Below, piece by piece: positions 7,102 to 13,770 of a stretch of DNA of 28,355 nucleotides. Both the position numbers and the translations under genes were made by a program. Location: the NCBI GenBank assembly GCA_035310125.1, contig DATGEP010000398.1:1-28355 (forward strand). Reading direction: 5' to 3'. The notes below the pieces were generated by a model that had not been told where the DNA came from, did no database searches, and saw only the letters and a list, made by a program, of their open reading frames with translations. Position 1 is the stretch's first letter. Each line of letters starts with the position of its first letter. The DNA is from DATGEP01 sp035310125. GTDB taxonomy: Bacteria > Chloroflexota > Ktedonobacteria > Ktedonobacterales > JADMIN01.

Positions 7102-7170
7102 CTTGTCATAAGCGCGGAAGGCTGACCCCTCGCGCTCGCTATACTGCGACCGGTATGGCGAACTTCCCTC

Positions 7171-7202
7171 TTGACAACCGTATGGTTGTTATGATGTATA
7201 CT
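7171..7202 (+). promoter_or_regulatory. parA promoter with dyad in a long spacer
   Basis: TTGACA (7171-7176) is followed 20 bp later by TATACT (7197-7202). Within it lies the hyphenated dyad ACAACC-GTAT-GGTTGT (7174-7189), which starts inside the -35. The spacer is longer than the usual 17-18 bp, so either an activator distorts it or the true -10 is TATGAT at 7190-7195 with a short spacer. Confidence 0.5.
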
Positions 7203-7287
7203 GATAGTACGATTACGAAAGTAACCGGAGTTACATAACTGGCAAGCAACCTACGACACGGGAGCGCTCGCCGGTTAGACGGAGTCT

Positions 7288-8049
7288 ATGGTTATCTCGA
7301 TTGCTTCACAAAAGGGCGGTACTGGCAAAACGACGACGAGCATCTCGCTGGCCGCCGGCCTCGGCCGGCGCGGTCGCCGGGTGCTCCTGGTTGACATCGA
7401 CAGCCAGGCCAATTCATCGAAAGTGCTGGTGCCGGACTACCAAACGCTGACGAAGGATGAGACCGTCCACGCGACCATTCTGGAGCGTCGGCCGCTGCCG
7501 ATTCGCCCATCCCACGCCAAAAACGTCGACATCGTGCCATCACACATCCTGCTCTCCAACACGGACATGACCCTGACCACGGCCATCGACCACCGCGAGG
7601 CCCGGCTCAAGCGTGAACTCGACAAGGTCAAGGACCGCTATGACCACGTCCTCATCGACTGCCCGCCGGCCTTGTCCTGGCTGACCGTCAACGCCTTTAC
7701 GGCCTCGGACAAGGTTCTGGTCGTCGTCTCACCGGGCTATTTCGAGCTGGATAGCATCGTGCAGCTCGGCAAGACCATGGCGGAGGTGCGCGAGCACTTC
7801 AATCCGGACCTGACCTTGCTCGGCTACCTGTTCACCATGAGTGACTCGACCATTAACACCGCGGTGTCACTGGACACGCTGCGGCAGACCTACCCGGCCG
7901 AGCTGCTTAAGACCATCATCCCGCGCAACACGGACATCCGCGACGCGCATTTGAACAAGCAGGACATTTTCACCTTCAACGCGCGGGCACGGGCAGCCGA
8001 TGCCTACAGCCGACTTATCGATGAAGCCTTTACGGAGGTCCCGGCATGA
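7288..8049 (+). CDS. parA: ParA-family partition ATPase
   Basis: A 253-aa deviant Walker ATPase. Residues 9-16 (KGGTGKTT) are the P-loop with the signature first Lys; VDIDSQAN at 35-42 is motif A'; VLIDCPPALSWLT is Walker B. There is no N-terminal HTH, so it is the short (type Ib-like) class in which the small partner protein binds DNA and regulates. It drives segregation of the replicon by ATP-dependent nucleoid binding. A ggag box precedes ATG 7288. Its stop overlaps the next start as ATGA, so the two are co-translated. Confidence 0.95.
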   Translation: MVISIASQKGGTGKTTTSISLAAGLGRRGRRVLLVDIDSQANSSKVLVPDYQTLTKDETVHATILERRPLPIRPSHAKNVDIVPSHILLSNTDMTLTTAIDHREARLKRELDKVKDRYDHVLIDCPPALSWLTVNAFTASDKVLVVVSPGYFELDSIVQLGKTMAEVREHFNPDLTLLGYLFTMSDSTINTAVSLDTLRQTYPAELLKTIIPRNTDIRDAHLNKQDIFTFNARARAADAYSRLIDEAFTEVPA

Positions 8050-8465
8050 GCACCAAAAGGCGGCCCGCCCCAGCCGGGCTAGTGAACGAACTCCGCGGCG
8101 CGTCAGCCTTTTTCCAACGCGAAGAGAGCAGTGCCACAGCTGTGGCTGTCCGACCAGAACCGTCGCCTGACCCGACTCGCTCCGACGAGGAGGCACGACG
8201 CCAGTCCGGACGACCGTCCGTCCGGACGCCCGTACGCCGCAGTCTGCGGCGCCACCCGTTCGAGTTCTACCAGGACCAAATCGATACCCTGAAGCGCCTG
8301 TCCCTCGAAGACCAGCTGGCCGGCGGACAGGGCAGCATGAGTGCCATGGTGCGCGAGGCGGTTGACCTGTACATCAGCAACCATACAAACACCGACAGGA
8401 CATCCGTCCGTCCGGACGCCCGTACGGGGGGAGTGGAGGAGCTAACAGAAGCTGGCGTCCCGTGA
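8046..8465 (+). CDS. Ribbon-helix-helix partition protein (ParB/ParG-type)
   Basis: A 139-aa protein. The first ~75 residues are polar and probably disordered, as in ParG-type partners that stimulate ParA with a mobile tail. Residues ~75-115 (RRHPFEFYQDQIDTLKRLSLEDQL ... SMSAMVREAVDLYISN) form a strand-helix-helix of the MetJ/Arc/CopG kind. Position after parA with ATGA overlap and the neighbouring repeats support a centromere-binding and autoregulatory role. Two copies of the candidate binding site lie inside its own coding sequence. Confidence 0.8.
   Translation: MSTKRRPAPAGLVNELRGASAFFQREESSATAVAVRPEPSPDPTRSDEEARRQSGRPSVRTPVRRSLRRHPFEFYQDQIDTLKRLSLEDQLAGGQGSMSAMVREAVDLYISNHTNTDRTSVRPDARTGGVEELTEAGVP
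8204..8236. repeat. Intragenic candidate partition site, copy 1
   Basis: GTCCGGACG (8204-8212) is followed by a 23-bp stretch at 8214-8236 that recurs exactly at 8404-8426. It holds the 14-mer CGTCCGTCCGGACG, one base different from the tandem repeats upstream of parA. Here the stretch begins at codon position 1. Confidence 0.65.
8404..8426. repeat. Intragenic candidate partition site, copy 2
   Basis: An exact 23-bp direct copy of 8214-8236, 190 bp downstream. Here it begins at codon position 2, so the encoded residues differ (SVRPDART here, SVRTPVR in copy 1). Identity at DNA level but not protein level argues for a DNA-binding function. Confidence 0.65.
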
Positions 8466-8556
8466 CGGACAACGGGCCCAGAAAAACAGAAAGCGCCTGG
8501 CAGCCCCGGAGGACCAACCAAACGCTCACCGTCCGCAAGACCGAGCGTAGCAAACC

Positions 8557-8585
8557 ACCTCCAGGGCTGCAAGGCTACAGGAGGT
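8557..8585 (+). promoter_or_regulatory. Hairpin that can mask the rep ribosome binding site
   Basis: ACCTCC (8557-8562) can pair with GGAGGT (8580-8585), which is the Shine-Dalgarno of the initiator gene starting at 8592, across a 17-nt loop. A fold of this sort would limit initiator synthesis. Only six base pairs are certain. Confidence 0.4.
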
Positions 8586-8591
8586 TTCGCT

Positions 8592-10160
8592 ATGTCTACG
8601 ACCAAGGAGGATAAGGAGGGCCCGCCGGCGTTTCCCGGCTTTGCCCCGCCTGAATCGAACTACTTCCGCATGCCGGTCGACTGGATAGATATCACCGCCG
8701 GCATTAAGAACATCGCCGAGCTCAAGGTCGTCCAGTATGTGCTGCGCCACACCTGGGGGTTCCAGGAGTTCGGGATTAAGAAGCACATCACGATCGACGA
8801 ATTCGTGGCCGGGCGGCGCCGCCGCAATGGCAGTCGGATGGACCGTGGCACCGGCCTCAGTGAACGAGCCGTCCGCTACGGTCTCGACGACGCGCTCGCG
8901 CATGGCTTCCTCGAGGAGGAGCGCGACGAGTCCGACAAGGCTCGCATCAAGCGCTCGTTCAGCCTACGCATGCAGCCGGGTGCACCTGAGGACGATGACC
9001 CCTCACCACCGAGCGACGAGCTGGGAAAGGCGCGACAGGATTTGCAGGCAGAGGTGCAAAGTTTGCACCCCGAGGTGCAAACTTTGCAGGGCAGAGGTGC
9101 AAAGTTTGCACCTCGTACAGAGATAGATACTCTAGATATAACTTCTTCGAATACCAACCGACCCTCTCAGCCAAACCTAATAGGGGAGACCCCTTCGAAA
9201 TTTCGAAGGGGTTCACGCTCAGGTTTGCGCGAGGAGGAAAGCGGGTCTCCTACGGAGCCCCAACCCCAACAGCGAGTCGGTTCGACCCGCCGGGCAACTC
9301 GTGACCAACCCGACGAACCAACGCAAGCACTCCGACCGTCGCGTCAGGCGGCTGCTGGCATGGCCCGGATTTCCGAGGTGCTCGCCGCGGCCGGTATTGC
9401 CGTGAAACGGGCGCGCGTCGAGCCACGCACAAAACCAGCAACCGAGCAGTTCGTAGCACTGGCCCCGCCGCCGGCGTCACCCGCCGAAGCTCCACCGGAA
9501 CGGATCGACTTCGTCATCGAGGACATCTCGACCAAGCTCAAAGATACCGAACACCTCGCCTCGAACATCACCCAGGCTCGGCGGCTCTGGCAGGCCTCTG
9601 GCCAGTCGGTCGAGGACTTCGTCGCCCTGCTCTACGAGATTCGGGAGACGGTGCGCTGGAAGGCGAACGTCGGGAACCGGATGCCGTATTTTTTCAAGTG
9701 TGTGAAAGTCGCGGTCGGCCTTGAGCCGAATCCCCACCCAGCACTGCCGACGCCGTTGGCCGCACCCCCACGCCGCGATGGCGCGACCACGACCGCTGCT
9801 GAGGCATCAGCGCTCCTGCCCGATGGCTACGACACCGCGCGGCTCTGGCGTCGGGTGCTCGGGCGCCTGGAGAGCCAGATGACCCGGCCGAACTTCGAGA
9901 CCTACCTGCGCGGGACCGCCAGTATCGGGATTAGCGACGGTCACCTCGTGGTGGCGACACCGAGCGACTTCGTGGCCGAGTGGCTCTCGACCAAACTCGC
10001 GCGCACCATCCGGCAGGCGCTCATGGCCGAAGCAGGGCTGGCGATCGCGGTGGAGTTTGTGGCTCGATCCGAATCCGCGTCGGTCTCTGAAAATTCCGCG
10101 CCAGAGGCGCTCAGACGGCCGAGAAGGGCCCGCCAGACGCCGGGAGGGGTTTCGGGATAG
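8592..10160 (+). CDS. Replication initiator (phage-O/RepA-like N terminus, DnaA-I-like C terminus)
   Basis: A 522-aa protein. Residues ~15-125 (NYFRMPVDWIDITAGIKNIAELKVVQYVLRHTWGF, then GLSERAVRYGLDDALAHGFLEEE) look like the winged-helix region of phage replication protein O and plasmid initiators. A long disordered linker follows. Residues ~413-495 (TARLWRRVLGRLESQMTRPNFETYLRG ... LVVATPSDFVAEWLSTKL) match the N-terminal domain of DnaA, which recruits replicative helicase or DiaA-type partners. So it probably binds the origin with its front half and loads helicase with its back half. The linker DNA contains iterons. The AGGAGGT site at 8579-8585 is strong. It lies 126 bp after the partition pair. 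Confidence 0.8.
   Translation: MSTTKEDKEGPPAFPGFAPPESNYFRMPVDWIDITAGIKNIAELKVVQYVLRHTWGFQEFGIKKHITIDEFVAGRRRRNGSRMDRGTGLSERAVRYGLDDALAHGFLEEERDESDKARIKRSFSLRMQPGAPEDDDPSPPSDELGKARQDLQAEVQSLHPEVQTLQGRGAKFAPRTEIDTLDITSSNTNRPSQPNLIGETPSKFRRGSRSGLREEESGSPTEPQPQQRVGSTRRATRDQPDEPTQALRPSRQAAAGMARISEVLAAAGIAVKRARVEPRTKPATEQFVALAPPPASPAEAPPERIDFVIEDISTKLKDTEHLASNITQARRLWQASGQSVEDFVALLYEIRETVRWKANVGNRMPYFFKCVKVAVGLEPNPHPALPTPLAAPPRRDGATTTAAEASALLPDGYDTARLWRRVLGRLESQMTRPNFETYLRGTASIGISDGHLVVATPSDFVAEWLSTKLARTIRQALMAEAGLAIAVEFVARSESASVSENSAPEALRRPRRARQTPGGVSG
9053..9112. repeat. Three palindromic 17-bp iterons (candidate origin)
   Basis: GGTGCAAAGTTTGCACC, a perfect dyad, lies at 9053-9069 and 9096-9112. 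A variant, GGTGCAAACTTTGCAGG, is at 9074-9090. The starts are 21 and 22 bp apart, two DNA turns, so bound proteins would sit on one face. They lie inside the initiator gene, between its DNA-binding and helicase-contact regions. Confidence 0.8.
9113..9188. other. AT-rich stretch next to the iterons (candidate unwinding element)
   Basis: From about 9116 the base composition drops sharply (AGATAGATACTCTAGATATA and following bases) compared with the GC-rich gene around it. It sits directly beside the iterons, as the unwinding region does in lambda and iteron-plasmid origins. Confidence 0.6.
9189..9212. repeat. 24-bp perfect palindrome
   Basis: The centre lies between 9200 and 9201; the core is TTCGAAATTTCGAA flanked by ACCCC and GGGGT. 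It closes the candidate origin on the right side. It may bind a dimeric protein (HU, ParB-type or initiator) or be a cruciform. The coding frame passes through it. Confidence 0.85.
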
Positions 10161-10161
10161 C

Positions 10162-10185
10162 CGGCGCCGAAATCGCCGTTTTATT
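10162..10185 (+). terminator. Weak terminator after the initiator gene
   Basis: A 5-bp stem CGGCG/CGCCG with a 7-nt loop is followed by TTTTATT, directly after the initiator stop at 10160. The stem is short, so the confidence is low. Confidence 0.4.
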
Positions 10186-10211
10186 GGCTCTCAGGCGGTT
10201 GCGGACGACGC

Positions 10212-10276
10212 GTGTTCGAGGACCGGCGGTGTTCATGAACACTGGACGTGCTCGAGCACGTTCCGTGTTCGAGGAC
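10212..10276. repeat. Four-copy palindromic repeat array
   Basis: Motif GTGTTC-GA-(G/A)AC: GTGTTCGAGGAC at 10212-10223, GTGTTCATGAACAC (perfect palindrome) at 10229-10242, GTGCTCGAGCAC (perfect palindrome) at 10248-10259 and GTGTTCGAGGAC at 10265-10276. Start-to-start distances are 17, 19 and 17 bp. A degenerate inverted copy, GTCCTCAAACAC, is at 10370-10381. It may be a binding array for the initiator, a transfer protein or a partition factor. The rest of 10185-10408 shows no gene. Confidence 0.75.
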
Positions 10277-10408
10277 GTTTCGTCCTGCCGCCTGAGCGTG
10301 CGCTGGAGCTGGCACCCGAAGCGCTAGCCCGACCGTCAGCCCAAGCGCTACCTCTCGTCGCCAACAAATGTCCTCAAACACGCCGTGTATGCAAGAGTAT
10401 GCCAACGC

Positions 10409-10666
10409 ATGAGCGAGAACGCGTTATTGATCGGGCGCTGCGCGCGGGACGAACAGGGAGGAAGGGCCAGGCTTGGGCCTGGTGGCCCACGCGGGAGGCG
10501 GTGGGGGTCCCCGGCCGCTGGCGCTAAACCTTGCGCAGCATGCGCCAGGTTTGCCGGGGACCCCCACCGCTGTGGTGTAAACGAAGGTTGGGTGCGGGTC
10601 CATGGAGACGGGCGTGTTTGCGCCCTCTGCCGCGTGAGCCGGCAGCTCGCCGGCTTTCCTCCCTGA
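10409..10666 (+). CDS. Possible small Cys-rich protein
   Basis: 85 aa from ATG 10409 (GTG 10385 possible). Only the second half looks protein-like: AKPCAACARFAGDPHRCGVNEGWVRVHGDGRVCALCRVSRQLAG has two CxxC pairs with a Cys/His between, as in small zinc ribbons. The first half is Gly/Arg-rich and overlaps a large hairpin at 10498-10570. No good ribosome binding site is visible. It could be an accidental open frame. Confidence 0.35.
   Translation: MSENALLIGRCARDEQGGRARLGPGGPRGRRWGSPAAGAKPCAACARFAGDPHRCGVNEGWVRVHGDGRVCALCRVSRQLAGFPP
10498..10570. repeat. 73-bp nested hairpin (candidate cis-acting transfer or replication site)
   Basis: The outer arms 10498-10515 and 10553-10570 are perfect 18-bp reverse complements. 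Inside, CTGGCGC (10518-10524) pairs with GCGCCAG (10542-10548). Such a large cruciform is common at oriT or single-strand origins and is unusual inside a real gene. Confidence 0.8.
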
Positions 10667-10759
10667 CCCTCCATCCGGCGAGCTGCAAGATACGCTGCCG
10701 CGGGCGGGTGCTGCGTACGCAGCGATGGCGTGCGGGCGCTGTCGACCCGTAGGCAGCGG

Positions 10760-11167
10760 TCATGACCGCTGCGCCCGCGCCTCCTGTTCCTCCAGTTCGC
10801 GAATCAGCATCGGGGTGCGGACGAAGCGCAGCACCACAGCGCGGCTGGTGTGAAACTGCTGGGCGATCGCCGTGAGCGACTCGCCCCGGGCCCGCAGCCA
10901 GACCATCGCCCGTGCGTCGGTACTGTGTACCCCACGCGGCGCGGGGCGTGGGCGCCGCGTCTCTCCGCCGGCGTCGATCGGGACGGGAGTGGCGACTTTC
11001 AGCTGAACCGCCGCGCTCGGCTGCGTGCCAGCATCCGGTGCAGCGCGGGCAGGGGCGGGCGGCGTCGCTGGCGCCACAGACTCGCCGCTTGCGGCACCTG
11101 CGCTGGCGAACAGCTCGTCGGGAAAGAGTACCAGCTGCGCACTGGACCGTCGCCGGCGCCGCGCCAT
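10760..11167 (-). CDS. HTH DNA-binding protein
   Basis: A 135-aa protein from ATG 11167 with GAGGAGG just upstream. The N terminus is basic (ARRRRRSS), the middle is a low-complexity Ala/Pro linker, and the last 45 residues (DARAMVWLRARGESLTAIAQQFHTSRAVVLRFVR) form a helix-turn-helix like that of resolvases and Hin-type proteins. No catalytic domain accompanies it. It is the last gene of the long minus-strand block and may bind nearby repeats to regulate or to mark a DNA site. Confidence 0.7.
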   Translation of the reverse strand: MARRRRRSSAQLVLFPDELFASAGAASGESVAPATPPAPARAAPDAGTQPSAAVQLKVATPVPIDAGGETRRPRPAPRGVHSTDARAMVWLRARGESLTAIAQQFHTSRAVVLRFVRTPMLIRELEEQEARAQRS

Positions 11168-11341
11168 CGGCTCCTCCTCGACGCATATGGTACGCCGCGC
11201 GACAGCAGGAAGGGACGCCGCCGCGGGCTGGGCTGCTGCGCAGTCTGCTATCCACAGATTGGGGGCCTGGCCTTGACCGGCTGCTGGCGCCCGGTGGAGC
11301 GGGGGCTGCAGCAGACCTGCTGCAGAAAGGAGGTGGTCGTG

Positions 11342-11500
11342 ATGGACGCGAAGACGTATGTGCTCGAACTGGATGCCGAACAACTCACCCTGTTGCGCGA
11401 GCTACTGCTGTCGCCGGACGTGGCTGCCTGGTGGCAGGCGCACTATGAGCCCATCCAGCGCCTCGTTGCCGCGCTGGACAATCTGCGCAATTGGTCGTGA
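11342..11500 (+). CDS. Small hypothetical protein
   Basis: A 52-aa protein with an excellent AAGGAGGTG site before ATG 11342. The sequence is mostly helical: MDAKTYVLELDAEQLTLLRE, then LSPDVAAWWQAHYEPIQRLVAALDNL. No Cys, no membrane segment, no known family. It diverges from the HTH gene at 11167 and is followed by a clear terminator, so it is likely expressed. Confidence 0.65.
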   Translation: MDAKTYVLELDAEQLTLLRELLLSPDVAAWWQAHYEPIQRLVAALDNLRNWS

Positions 11501-11515
11501 TGCGTCTGTTCGTCG

Positions 11516-11552
11516 CCGCCGTCCGCCAGCCCCGGTGGGCGGCGGTTTTGTT
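11516..11552 (+). terminator. Rho-independent terminator
   Basis: Stem 11516-11524 pairs with 11537-11545 (CCGCCG/CGGCGG core), followed by TTTTGTT. It is placed 16 bases after the stop of the small gene. Confidence 0.7.
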
Positions 11553-11659
11553 CTGCCGGCTGCCTGTGTGCGGGCCAGGCGCTCCGCTGGCAGAGCCAGA
11601 CTCCGCGCCCGCTGCAGCGGGTGTGCAGCGCTGCGTCTCCGTCGGCTCGCACGACCCGA

Positions 11660-12229
11660 CTAGCGGGCCTTGATCGCGACGGCGTAGACCTGGCGTTCGA
11701 CGCGGGGCTGGCCGTCGCGGCCGGAGCGCTCGCGCGTGTGGTCGAAGCCGACCACTTCGGCGGCCTGGCCCTTGGCGAGATTCAGCTGGGCGAGGCGGTC
11801 GGCGAGCGGACGGTGCGGGCCGTTGAAGGCGAGCACCTGCCACCAGACGGTGGAGTCGTCGTCGCCCCTGACGGCGAGCGGGAAGCTGCCGATGCGGGTG
11901 CCTTTGGGCGTGGTGCGAAAGCGGGGCGGCTGGCCGACGCGGCCATGCAGGTGGACGCGCTCCTGTTCCGGCGTGCTGGGCGGCTCGGGCGCCGCGGCGG
12001 CGGCGTTCTCCGCGGGCGGTTCGATGTGATCGATCGCGCCGGGATCGGCAGCGGCGCTGCGCGCTGGCGGTGCGGACACAGCCGTACGGTCGGGATCGTC
12101 GGGGAGCCGGGTCTGGTCGAGATAGCCGGCGTTGGTCTCTTGCAGGCCCTCCAGGTAGCGGCGATCGGGATGGTGCGCGGGCAACCCTTCGAGCAGGTCA
12201 GAAAGATAGCGATGCAGTTCGACAGCCAT
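11660..12229 (-). CDS. SSB-like OB-fold protein with N-terminal extension
   Basis: A 189-aa protein. The last ~100 residues (ERVHLHGRVGQPPRFRTTPKGTRIGSFPLAVRGD ... TVWWQVLAFNG) follow the SSB pattern: opening beta strand, RFRTTPKGT turn, strand with W for stacking on single-stranded DNA, and a second half ending in VYAVAIKAR. The acidic C-terminal tip of a canonical SSB is absent. The first ~80 residues include a short helical start (ELHRYLSDLLEGLPAHHPD) and a low-complexity linker. It lies 32 bp downstream of the coupling ATPase, so a role in single-strand transfer is plausible. The cell-type SSB is at 22890. Confidence 0.75.
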   Translation of the reverse strand: MAVELHRYLSDLLEGLPAHHPDRRYLEGLQETNAGYLDQTRLPDDPDRTAVSAPPARSAAADPGAIDHIEPPAENAAAAAPEPPSTPEQERVHLHGRVGQPPRFRTTPKGTRIGSFPLAVRGDDDSTVWWQVLAFNGPHRPLADRLAQLNLAKGQAAEVVGFDHTRERSGRDGQPRVERQVYAVAIKAR

Positions 12230-12261
12230 AGTTGTCTCTATTATACGCTCCCGTACAAGTC

Positions 12262-13770
12262 CTATGATGGTGCTTCATCGTCCGGCACCGGCTCGATGCG
12301 CGGCGTGAACGGCGGAGGCGGGGGCGTGACCGGTCCCGCCGCACCCGGCGGTGACTCATCCGATGCGCTGCCGTCGTTGGGCCCGTCGACCAGGCGCATG
12401 ACCACGGCGCGCGGCGTGCCCAGGCTGCGGGCATACTGGGCTTCCACGGCCTGCCACTGCGCCCAGCTCGCCGCCGGCTCCGGCACGGTCAGCGTGCGGA
12501 AGCGCCGGCTCTGGCTGCCCACGCGGATGAAGGCCTGCTGGCGCTCCAGTTGCATGAGCTGGGTGGCGGTGACCAACTGTTGCTCGGCGGCCGAGAGGAA
12601 GACCGGGTGGGTGCGGCCTTCTGCCTGCTCGTCGCGCACGGTGTGCTTGACCTGGTAGGGGTCGAACAGGGTGAACAGTCGGGCGGTGGTGACGGCATCC
12701 TCGGGGCCAGCGTTGAAGGCAATGTGGATGCAGTTCTGCAAGGCCCCCTGCAGGCGTTCGGAGAGCTGGCTCCAGGTCTGGTGGACGAGATGTAATGTTA
12801 GACCGTACTTTCTTGTCAAGGATAAAACACGAGCGAGTGATTGCTCGCTGGGGGCGGAGAAGAGCGAGAACTCGTCGATGTAGAGGTGGTAGGGGTGGCG
12901 CTCGCGCTCGGGGATGTCCTCGCGCGAGAAGGCGGCCTCCTCGAAGCCGACGGTGATCAGCGCGCCCAGGACGCGCTGGGTCTCCTCGTCCACCCCGCCC
13001 AGGCCGACGAAGAGGCTGGTCTTGCTGTCCATGAGGGCGCGGAAGTTGAGGACGTTGGTGGCCTGGCCGAGCGTGAAGCGCAGGGCGTCGGGGAAGGTCA
13101 GGAGGAAGATGCGCCTGAGTGTTGATTCAATCATGCCCGGCGCTTCTCTACCCCAGCGGTCGAAGCGGCTGTGGAAGAAGGCGACGGTCTGGCGGTCAGG
13201 CACGTTGGCCAGGAGCGCCTCGCGGTAGGGCTTGTCGGTGAGCAGGCGCTCGATGGCGGGCAGGGGGAGCTGGTTGTAGACCAGCACCATGACGGCGGCG
13301 GCCATGATGTTCTCGAACTGGGGCGCCTGGCCCTCGGCCAGCTTGGGCCAGATGCGCTTGCAGGCTTCGTTGACGTGGCGGGCGCGGTCCTTGGGGCCGA
13401 AGGGGGGATGGAGGGCGAGGATGTTGAAGGGCACGAAGGCGTCTTTGCTGCCGAAGTTGACGAAGCGAAAGCGCTGGCCGGCCTTGGAGGCAAAGAAGCC
13501 GCTGCCCAGGAGCGTGCGGCCGATGCTGCGGATCAGGTCGGACGTGGGATCGACGACGCAGACGGGAATGCCGTGCTGCAAATCCTGGATGACGAGGCTT
13601 TCGACCAGCTTGGACTTGCCGAACCCGGAATTCCCAATGATGTGCTTATGCCGATGAACATCTAATCCGGCTAACGCCACATCCTGGGGGAGCAGGCGGT
13701 TGCCGGCGCGGCCCAGCAGCACGCGGGGGCCGGCGGGGCGTGTGGGCGAGCGCGGCGCAAACCAGCTCAC
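12262..13770 (-). CDS. Type IV coupling-type / FtsK-HerA DNA-transfer ATPase
   Basis: A 502-aa protein from GTG 13770, whose GTGA overlaps the stop of the gene before it. Walker A GNSGFGKSK is at residues 46-54, Walker B YIDEF at 297-301, and a sensor-like LVHQTWSQL near 328. VDPTSDLIRSI after strand 2 and the phrase KYGLTLHLVHQ are typical of TraD/VirD4 and related coupling ATPases that pump DNA to a secretion channel. No transmembrane anchor precedes the ATPase, so membrane attachment must come from partners. Longer upstream in-frame starts read only as antisense-like Arg/Pro-rich sequence and are rejected. The C terminus is Pro/Asp-rich. Confidence 0.85.
   Translation of the reverse strand: MSWFAPRSPTRPAGPRVLLGRAGNRLLPQDVALAGLDVHRHKHIIGNSGFGKSKLVESLVIQDLQHGIPVCVVDPTSDLIRSIGRTLLGSGFFASKAGQRFRFVNFGSKDAFVPFNILALHPPFGPKDRARHVNEACKRIWPKLAEGQAPQFENIMAAAVMVLVYNQLPLPAIERLLTDKPYREALLANVPDRQTVAFFHSRFDRWGREAPGMIESTLRRIFLLTFPDALRFTLGQATNVLNFRALMDSKTSLFVGLGGVDEETQRVLGALITVGFEEAAFSREDIPERERHPYHLYIDEFSLFSAPSEQSLARVLSLTRKYGLTLHLVHQTWSQLSERLQGALQNCIHIAFNAGPEDAVTTARLFTLFDPYQVKHTVRDEQAEGRTHPVFLSAAEQQLVTATQLMQLERQQAFIRVGSQSRRFRTLTVPEPAASWAQWQAVEAQYARSLGTPRAVVMRLVDGPNDGSASDESPPGAAGPVTPPPPPFTPRIEPVPDDEAPS

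Noticed and set aside
7047..7238. Small plus-strand frame upstream of parA
   Set aside because: It overlaps the tandem repeats and the promoter; no ribosome binding site and no protein-like sequence.
9053..9112. CRISPR-like repeat array
   Set aside because: Three 17-bp palindromes with 4-5 bp gaps inside a coding gene are iterons, not repeats with ~30-bp unique spacers. No cas genes are present.
12841..13665. Plus-strand frames opposite the coupling ATPase
   Set aside because: They are shadows caused by high GC at codon position 3; no start signals or domains.
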